Below are positions 6,056 through 10,339 of a stretch of 10,339 bases of DNA, piece after piece. Both the position numbers and the translations under genes were made by a program. The first letter of the stretch is position 1; each line of letters opens with the position of its first letter. The notes beneath the pieces are model-generated. The model saw nothing but the letters and a program-made list of their open reading frames with translations, made no database searches and had not been told where the DNA came from. Source of the DNA: an uncultured Prevotella sp. (GTDB taxonomy: Bacteria > Bacteroidota > Bacteroidia > Bacteroidales > Bacteroidaceae); the NCBI GenBank assembly GCA_900544825.1, contig UQWP01000093.1, positions 1-10,339 of the forward strand, given 5' to 3'.

Positions 6056-7345
6056 TTATTTCTTATACCCCTTCAGTTTCTCCAGGCAATAAGCCTTGAA
6101 ATCATTCCAGTGGTAATAAGGCTCCACATCGCTCTTGATAGGAAGCGTAGCCTCATCCTCGCAGAGCAACACCTTCACCAGCACATCATTTGCCTTGTTG
6201 CGATAGAATACAAACTGAAGGTTGGTAGCCATCGGAGTAATCTTATAATCAAACCATTGAGAAGCAATTCTCTCAGGATCTCTGATCTCCTCGCCATATC
6301 CATTCAGATCCAGGAGGCAAGTGAGCGGAGTAACCATCGTATCATGGCCATATCTCAAGGTAGCACCCGGATGCGGAAGAGCTATGCAGCTATCAGCCTT
6401 CTCGATGATATCCATCAGAAGATTACGCTGGGAATATGGCTGAACATTGCCCGTATAAGGAGAATTGCCATACGCCATCTGCCACCAGATATTGGTACTT
6501 ACCCAATTCTGATACAGCTCCTCCTCGGTAAAGAGATCATAAAGCGAAACCTTACCTCTCAACTCCGTGCCCTGGATAGAGCTAGCCATCTCATAGAGCT
6601 TTCTGTTCAAGTCGCTCTGATTGATATTCTGCTTCACCCAAGCCGGGTCGTTGAAAAGTTCCTGCATCACTCGGCTATAGCAGGCATGCTTCTGGGCAAA
6701 CTCCTGCTGTGCCACCTTCATACCCACGCAGTTCTTCAAGCTATCCAGGTATCTATCTCCCTGATTCATATAGTACATATCATGCTCGCTGGCATCGTGG
6801 AAGATATGAAGCTTAGGATTCATGCGGAGCATCTGCTGCAAACCATTTTCCATTGAGAGGATGCAGCGGATCACCACCGTGCTTCGTGCCTCGATATTCG
6901 TATTACCGGCAAAGATTTCTGGAAATCTTTCCATCATTCGCCTGGTAATACCCTGATGCTGGAGAGCTCCCAGCGGAGTCAACTCGCCATCACGTCCCTT
7001 CGCCTCTTCACGAATCAGCTTCACCTTAGCCAGCGTTTCCTCACCCTTGGCTGTCAACTTACCTTCCTGCTTCGCCTTCAGCAAGGAGAAATAAGGTACA
7101 TCATACGCTTGCTTGCCAATCATATAGCGGGAGCCATGACGGCCATAGTGGCTCAGATAGAAAGGCTTATAGCCCTTAGGCGCCGGAGTCAACTGTTTCT
7201 GAGGTCCCCGATAAGCCACATAGTTACTGCCCGAGAGCGTAATGTCTCGCCTGAAATCCTCCAGAGGACTCTGAGCAGACAATGGCATCGCAAAAGCTAG
7301 AATCAGCATGGTTGCCATCAATAACAAATTCATTTTTTTCATCAT
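6056..7345 (-). CDS. Secreted histidine acid phosphatase (phytase-like)
   Basis: A 429-residue exported phosphomonoesterase of histidine phosphatase clade 2, which hydrolyses phosphate esters through a phospho-histidine intermediate. Residues 1-25 are a signal peptide with likely cleavage near LSA-QS and no lipobox, so the product should be periplasmic or released. The catalytic motif is R69-HGSR73, with His70 as nucleophile. The family blocks LTPLGALQH (122-130) and RSTVVIRC (154-161, with Arg160) follow, and the acid/base pair His334-Asp335 sits in RYGHDTMVTPL. HD is the form seen in acid phosphatases and AppA-type phytases; inositol polyphosphate phosphatases usually have HAE, so substrate preference is open. 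The start is the first of two adjacent ATGs at 7345 and 7342. The gene is monocistronic, with its own promoter at 7385-7417, and converges on parC. Confidence 0.9.
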   Translation of the reverse strand: MMKKMNLLLMATMLILAFAMPLSAQSPLEDFRRDITLSGSNYVAYRGPQKQLTPAPKGYKPFYLSHYGRHGSRYMIGKQAYDVPYFSLLKAKQEGKLTAKGEETLAKVKLIREEAKGRDGELTPLGALQHQGITRRMMERFPEIFAGNTNIEARSTVVIRCILSMENGLQQMLRMNPKLHIFHDASEHDMYYMNQGDRYLDSLKNCVGMKVAQQEFAQKHACYSRVMQELFNDPAWVKQNINQSDLNRKLYEMASSIQGTELRGKVSLYDLFTEEELYQNWVSTNIWWQMAYGNSPYTGNVQPYSQRNLLMDIIEKADSCIALPHPGATLRYGHDTMVTPLTCLLDLNGYGEEIRDPERIASQWFDYKITPMATNLQFVFYRNKANDVLVKVLLCEDEATLPIKSDVEPYYHWNDFKAYCLEKLKGYKK

Positions 7346-7384
7346 GTTTTTTTCAGTTTACCTGCAAAGTTTTATAATTTGCCT

Positions 7385-7417
7385 GCAAAAGTACCATTAT
7401 TTCTCGTAAAAAACAAA
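7385..7417 (-). promoter_or_regulatory. Promoter of the phosphatase gene
   Basis: Minus-strand TACTTTTGC (7393-7385) is a perfect -7 box. TTTG at 7417-7414 lies 20 bases upstream as the -33 element, with a second TTTG at 7421-7418. Start near 7377, giving a leader of about 30 bases. Confidence 0.75.
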
Positions 7418-7467
7418 CAAACCCGCTTTTTTCTGCTCATTTCTTTTTTTTATTCAAATATTTATTG

Positions 7468-7476
7468 TATCTTTGC
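7468..7476 (+). promoter_or_regulatory. -7 box of the leucine tRNA gene
   Basis: TATCTTTGC matches TAnnTTTG. It lies 10 bases before the mature tRNA 5' end, leaving only a few bases of leader for RNase P to remove. The -33 region is a T tract. Confidence 0.7.
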
Positions 7477-7486
7477 ACTCACAAAT

Positions 7487-7568
7487 GCGCTTGTGGCGAA
7501 ATTGGTAGACGCGCTAGACTTAGGATCTAGTGGTTCAGGCCGTGTAGGTTCGAGTCCTATCAGGCGCA
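7487..7568 (+). tRNA. tRNA-Leu, anticodon TAG
   Basis: The acceptor stem GCGCTTG (7487-7493) pairs with CAGGCGC (7561-7567), followed by discriminator A7568. The D arm is GCG/CGC. The anticodon stem CTAGA/TCTAG (7514-7518, 7526-7530) encloses loop CTTAGGA, with anticodon TAG at 7521-7523, reading CUA and other CUN leucine codons. A long variable arm marks a class II tRNA, and the T arm is GTAGG-TTCGAGT-CCTAT. The genome encodes CCG rather than CCA after the discriminator, so CCA must be added enzymatically. It is a single gene with its own promoter and terminator, and accessory DNA begins just beyond it. Confidence 0.96.
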
Positions 7569-7573
7569 CCGAT

Positions 7574-7616
7574 AAAAATCCTAACTACTTGATAATAAGC
7601 GGTTAGGATTTTTTCT
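7574..7616 (+). terminator. Intrinsic terminator of the tRNA gene
   Basis: ATCCTAAC (7578-7585) pairs with GTTAGGAT (7602-7609), extended by AAAA/TTTT on the outside, and is followed by TTTTTTCTTTTC. The loop is about 16 bases. Confidence 0.85.
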
Positions 7617-7623
7617 TTTCTAT

Positions 7624-7645
7624 TTTTGGCAACATTTTGGCAACA
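7624..7645. repeat. Perfect 11-base tandem repeat next to the tRNA
   Basis: TTTTGGCAACA occurs twice head to tail (7624-7634 and 7635-7645), immediately after the tRNA terminator. An 11-base period is about one helical turn, so a protein could bind both copies on one face. This is the first sequence on the accessory side of the tRNA and could be part of an integrase-related site, but no integrase is in the window. Confidence 0.55.
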
Positions 7646-7836
7646 TATTTCAATGCTAATCTATAGTGACCGCCAAAAGCAAGGTATCATTTCACATACT
7701 TTCACACTATTTCTTGCGATTACATACACCACTTTAGTTTATCCCCATACATAGAGTTTTTCACCCAAAACAGAAAAAATCACAAAGAAAATACATTTTC
7801 CTCCTGAATATATACCCTATTTTCAAAGAAAAATGC
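7646..7836. other. AT-rich spacer without a recognisable gene
   Basis: I see no credible open frame, RNA gene or second copy of the tRNA 3' end here. Only a short near-repeat TTTCACATAC/TTTCACACTA stands out, near 7690-7710. Confidence 0.5.
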
Positions 7837-7844
7837 TATCTTTG
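7837..7844 (+). promoter_or_regulatory. -7 box for the AlbA_2 gene
   Basis: TATCTTTG matches TAnnTTTG, with a start near 7851 and a leader of about 74 bases. I find no TTTG at the expected upstream distance, so the promoter may be weak or need an activator. Confidence 0.5.
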
Positions 7845-7865
7845 TAGCTGTTTAATATAAATGTG

Positions 7866-7907
7866 TCCTAAGACAATGCCTTACTTTTTAAGTAGGCTCA
7901 TTTAGGA
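7866..7907 (+). promoter_or_regulatory. Hairpin in the AlbA_2 gene leader
   Basis: TCCTAA (7866-7871) pairs with TTAGGA (7902-7907). Inside, GCC-TACTT pairs with AAGTA-GGC (7878-7897, one bulged T) around TTT. The structure ends just before the purine-rich ribosome site AAGAAGG (7913-7919), unusual in a phylum that seldom uses such sites. It could act as an operator, an mRNA structure or a translational control. Confidence 0.45.
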
Positions 7908-7924
7908 AAATAAAGAAGGAAACA

Positions 7925-9613
7925 ATGGAAAAATATATAGAGATATTCAACAAGCTTTGGGAACACTCAGAGAATGAGGTTGTCGAGTTTAAGAAAGCAG
8001 AGACCAACTTTGATATCGATGAGTTGGGCAAATACTTCTCCGCTCTTAGCAATGAAGCAAACTTACGTGACCATGAGTTTGCTTGGATAGTCTTCGGTGT
8101 TTGGGACAAGAAACATCAAATTATCGGTACAACATTCAAGGATGGTGAAGTTGCACTCAACCGTTTGAAGCAAGATATGTCTCAACATACCACAGACAAC
8201 CTCATCTTTAGGGATATTGTACCTATTGAGGTTGAAGGTAAGCGTGTTTTGCTTTTCCAAGTTCCTGCATCACCACGCAATATCGTGATGCACTGGAAAG
8301 GTGTGGCTTATGGTCGTGATGGCGAAAGTCTGAAACCACTGAACCAGGCAAAACAAGATACTATCCGCCAACAGCCACCCATACCCGATTGGACAGCCCA
8401 ACTCGTACCCAATGCAACCATTAATGATTTGGATGAATTGGCAGTGGCTACAGCTAAAGTTATGTTCAAAAAAGTCCACTCTTCAAGTATTCCTGCTGAA
8501 GAAATTGACGCATGGAGTACAGAGGAGTTCTTGGCAAATAGTATGATGATGCGAGAAGGGAAGCTCACTCGTGCATCCATTCTACTATTGGGAAAACCCC
8601 TTTCTATTCAAAAGATTCATCCTGCCGTAGCACAAATCACTTGGACATGGGAAGATGAAGAAGGCATCGTACAAGATTATGAACATTTTACAATACCTTT
8701 CATCTTGACCGTAGATAAGGTGTTGAGCAAAATACGTAACAAGACTATGCGTGAGTTGCCAGGTGGAACCCTGTTCCCAGACACCATGAAACAGTATGAT
8801 GAATACACCATACGAGAGGCGTTACATAACGCCATCGCACATCAGGATTACACCTTACAGCAGCGAATTGTTTTTGTAGAAGGTCCTAGTACCTTATATT
8901 ATGGCAATGGTGGCAGTTTCATTCCAGGAACAATAGAAAATGCCCTGGAGCATAAAGGACCTCAATTTCATTATCGTAACGATTGTCTTTGCAAGGGCAT
9001 GGTCAATTTCAATATGATTGATACAGTAGGACGTGGTATCAAGAAGATCTACACAGAGCAACGCAACCGATTCTTTCCAATGCCAGATTACGACATCGAC
9101 AACGAACATCGTACTGTTGGCGTAACTATCTATGGCAAAATGATTGATGAGAAATATACCAACTTGCTAAAGAGCAACCAGTCTTTGTCACTAAAGGAAT
9201 GCCTTTGGCTAGATGCCGTACAAAAGCATCATCCTATCACAAAAGAAGCAGCCAAGCTACTATTTGATAAAGGTTTGATTGAAGGACGTGCTCCACATTA
9301 TACCATATCATTAAAAGTAGCCAAACTGACAAACCAGATTGGTCACTACACAAAAGAGAAAGGACTTGCAGAAAAAAGTATCCAAAAGCTATTATTGCAA
9401 TTGGCACATAATGCAGGAAAAATAGGATTTTGGCGCAGAGATGCATTCGAAAGTCTTCAGCATGTTTTTCCTGCAAATAATAGCCATGATGAAAAATTAC
9501 GAAGAATAGGTCGCCTACTAATTAATATGGCAAAAGATGGCCTGCTAACAAAATCACCCAATGGTAAAAAATGGATTATAAGCCAAAAAGGTGAAGAAGA
9601 ATTTGGAGCATAA
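7925..9613 (+). CDS. Schlafen AlbA_2 / HATPase_c_4 family protein with C-terminal winged helix
   Basis: A 562-residue protein of the family annotated as ATP-binding or putative DNA-binding protein; its biological role is not established. Residues 15-137 form the AlbA_2 domain, with ENEVVEFKKA (17-26), FAWIVFGVWD (52-61) and the closing YGRDGESLKPL. In many relatives the second block has Gly-Gly before the hydrophobic strand; here it is Ala-Trp. An ATPase of the HATPase_c_4 type follows, with the N-box-like REALHNAIAHQDY (297-309), GNGG (327-330) and TVGRGIKKIY (367-376). Residues about 420-560 look like winged-helix DNA-binding segments. No membrane segment or signal is seen. ATG 7925 is preceded by AAGAAGG. 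The gene stands alone on the accessory side of the tRNA, and its codons are visibly richer in A/T than those of parC, consistent with transfer. It may be a regulator or an anti-phage factor; the sequence does not decide. Confidence 0.85.
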   Translation: MEKYIEIFNKLWEHSENEVVEFKKAETNFDIDELGKYFSALSNEANLRDHEFAWIVFGVWDKKHQIIGTTFKDGEVALNRLKQDMSQHTTDNLIFRDIVPIEVEGKRVLLFQVPASPRNIVMHWKGVAYGRDGESLKPLNQAKQDTIRQQPPIPDWTAQLVPNATINDLDELAVATAKVMFKKVHSSSIPAEEIDAWSTEEFLANSMMMREGKLTRASILLLGKPLSIQKIHPAVAQITWTWEDEEGIVQDYEHFTIPFILTVDKVLSKIRNKTMRELPGGTLFPDTMKQYDEYTIREALHNAIAHQDYTLQQRIVFVEGPSTLYYGNGGSFIPGTIENALEHKGPQFHYRNDCLCKGMVNFNMIDTVGRGIKKIYTEQRNRFFPMPDYDIDNEHRTVGVTIYGKMIDEKYTNLLKSNQSLSLKECLWLDAVQKHHPITKEAAKLLFDKGLIEGRAPHYTISLKVAKLTNQIGHYTKEKGLAEKSIQKLLLQLAHNAGKIGFWRRDAFESLQHVFPANNSHDEKLRRIGRLLINMAKDGLLTKSPNGKKWIISQKGEEEFGA

Positions 9614-9630
9614 GAGCTATCATATTTCAA

Positions 9631-9717
9631 TCGTTATTGCAGTCGTTTGCGGTCGTTATTGCAGTCGTTTGCGGTCGTTATTGCGGTCGTTTGCGGTCGT
9701 TTTGCAGTCGTTTGCGG
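9631..9717 (+). repeat. 22-base minisatellite, four copies, after the AlbA_2 gene
   Basis: Units lie at 9631-9652, 9653-9674, 9675-9696 and 9697-9717. Each is TCGTTATTGCAG followed by TCGTTTGCGG, with one A-to-G change in unit 3 and one base lost in unit 4. The two halves are related, giving eight TCGTT...TTGCRG/TTTGCGG half-units with a spacing near one helical turn. The array starts 17 bases after the stop codon. Because 22 is not a multiple of three, it does not encode a regular peptide repeat. Confidence 0.9.
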
Positions 9718-9954
9718 TTATATACAAATTCTTATGCAATTAAACAGACACACAAATCTGAAGAGAAGAGAGGACCGCAAAAACAGCACTAGCAAATACC
9801 AAACAAAAGCAGTGCTATAGGAGTACCGGTTCATGCGCTATGATGGTATAGATTGCCGCTACTATCAGATTAATAATAGGATATCCAAACAAGGGAAAAA
9901 TGTGAGCAATTTACGTTAGTCACCTTCTCCCTTTACTTTTTTGCACGCTGTACA
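9718..9954. other. Spacer without a supported gene
   Basis: No convincing gene is seen. On the plus strand the AlbA_2 reading frame stays open from its TAA to a TAG at 9818-9820. A 28-codon frame then starts at 9833 behind an AGGAG sequence and ends at 9919. On the minus strand a start-less hydrophobic frame (FPLFGYPIINLIVAAIYTII) ends at the CTA at 9816-9818. AGCACT (9785-9790) can pair with AGTGCT (9811-9816). All of these may be remnants or chance. Confidence 0.4.
9891..9940 (+). terminator. Probable terminator between the AlbA_2 gene and the minus-strand small gene
   Basis: AAGGGA (9891-9896) pairs with TCCCTT (9928-9933), and inside it GTGA (9902-9905) pairs with TCAC (9920-9923). The plus strand continues TACTTTTTT. 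On the minus strand it lies 22 bases after the stop at 9955, so it could serve both convergent genes. The stem is interrupted by an unpaired middle section. Confidence 0.5.
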
Positions 9955-10209
9955 CTATCCATATTTCATCACAATCTTGATAGAATCCCTACCCACTTTG
10001 GCACTAACCAAAGACTCGGAAACGGCATAAGAAGCAGCACCGTTCGAAACAACTGTAGAGCCGAGACACCATTACTCTTCGGCAACTTCTATTACATTCC
10101 CTTCAAGCTGCCCGTTGGTATGTAAATAAAACATTACTGCCTTAACAACAAAATAGAATCCCAAAATAGGAATTGAACTAACAAAAGATACAATAGAATA
10201 CATAAGCAT
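9955..10209 (-). pseudogene. Possible 84-codon membrane-protein gene broken by an in-frame TAA
   Basis: One minus-strand frame runs from ATG 10209 to the TAG at 9957-9955, with a single TAA at 10074-10072. The 45 residues before the TAA carry a hydrophobic segment. The 38 after it (WCLGSTVVSNGAASYAV, then ESLVSAKVGRDSIKIVMKYG) look like ordinary protein sequence and have no start codon of their own near the break. This suggests one gene with a nonsense mutation, though two unrelated frames cannot be excluded. I do not recognise the family. Confidence 0.35.
10072..10209 (-). CDS. Small predicted membrane protein of 45 residues
   Basis: If the TAA at 10074 is a genuine stop, the product is 45 residues. 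MLMYSIVSFVSSIPILGFYF and the following VVKAVMFYL form one hydrophobic segment (about 4-29), then a short acidic tail ending IEVAEE. There are two possible starts, ATG 10209 and ATG 10203, and both lie in the loop of a perfect 15-base inverted repeat. No ribosome site or TAnnTTTG promoter is clear upstream. It is isolated and converges on the AlbA_2 gene. I do not recognise the family; it may instead be the first half of the broken gene described at 9955-10209. Confidence 0.3.
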   Translation of the reverse strand: MLMYSIVSFVSSIPILGFYFVVKAVMFYLHTNGQLEGNVIEVAEE

Positions 10210-10243
10210 GGATAAGAAAAGTGATACTTATTCTATTGTATCT
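10186..10243. repeat. Perfect 15-base inverted repeat around the small gene's start
   Basis: AGATACAATAGAATA (10186-10200) is the exact reverse complement of TATTCTATTGTATCT (10229-10243), with 28 bases between. On minus-strand RNA the leader arm would pair with codons just after the start, holding both ATGs in the loop. Confidence 0.8.
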
Positions 10244-10339
10244 ACATTAACTTCAACCAAATACTTAATTGGTTTGATGTTCACCCTCAAATCCGCAACC
10301 TATAGGGTTTAGTGGGATTTTGCTTGCAAAGCGACAAAA
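10244..10339. other. Right-edge sequence without a recognised gene
   Basis: AACCAA (10255-10260) can pair with TTGGTT (10269-10274), and CCTATAGG is palindromic near 10310. No open frame or promoter is convincing before the window ends. Confidence 0.4.

Noticed and set aside
6041..6856. Plus-strand frame of 271 codons
   Set aside because: Antisense shadow of the histidine acid phosphatase, with no promoter or ribosome site.
7379..7606. Plus-strand frame of 75 codons over the tRNA
   Set aside because: It reads through the tRNA gene and its promoter; not a real protein.
9631..9717. CRISPR array
   Set aside because: Units are 22 bases and directly adjacent, with no unique spacers and no cas genes.
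9833..9919. 28-codon plus-strand frame behind an AGGAG sequence
   Set aside because: Too short, no recognisable features, and its end overlaps the proposed terminator; may be chance.
10186..10243. Invertible promoter or recombinase site
   Set aside because: Only 28 bases lie between the arms and no promoter box is in the loop; a hairpin is simpler.

Overview
The window looks like a chromosome segment from a Bacteroidota bacterium, most likely a gut Prevotella/Segatella relative. Support comes from repeated -7 boxes of the form TAnnTTTG (some with TTTG or TTG about 19-20 bases upstream), very AT-rich spacers, a single-chain class II glycyl-tRNA synthetase, a long Bacteroidota-style topoisomerase IV A subunit, and a lipoprotein FKBP. 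The genus is inferred from general resemblance; no marker gene proves it.

Layout. (1) Bases 1-642 hold no convincing protein gene. The first 50 bases, read leftward, look like the 5' end of a group IIC intron inserted directly after an intrinsic terminator (51-80). To the right lie a roughly 46-base tandem repeat, a left-facing promoter (348-379) and a cluster of hairpins ending in the probable terminator of the next operon (487-529). (2) Bases 643-2884 are a leftward two-gene operon, glyS then an FKBP lipoprotein, overlapping by 20 bases. (3) Back-to-back promoters in the 105-base gap at 2885-2989 drive glyS leftward and parC rightward (2990-5803). (4) parC converges on a leftward secreted histidine acid phosphatase (6056-7345), with a strong bidirectional terminator at 5887-5919. 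(5) A leucine tRNA gene (anticodon TAG, 7487-7568) has its own promoter and terminator. (6) Beyond the tRNA the DNA changes character: a perfect 11-base tandem repeat, a 280-base empty stretch, then a solitary Schlafen AlbA_2/HATPase_c_4 protein with a structured leader (7925-9613), a 22-base minisatellite, and about 600 bases of decayed or very small-gene sequence on the minus strand.

Bases 487-7616 are core housekeeping: translation, envelope protein folding, chromosome decatenation, phosphate release and a tRNA. The two ends are accessory. The most interesting items are the group IIC intron boundary, the switch from core to accessory DNA at the leucine tRNA, the AlbA_2 protein with its minisatellite, and a perfect 15-base inverted repeat that would place the start codons of a small membrane protein in a hairpin loop. 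I do not see a complete new multi-gene system. The best lead is the AlbA_2 gene and its surroundings between the tRNA and the right edge.
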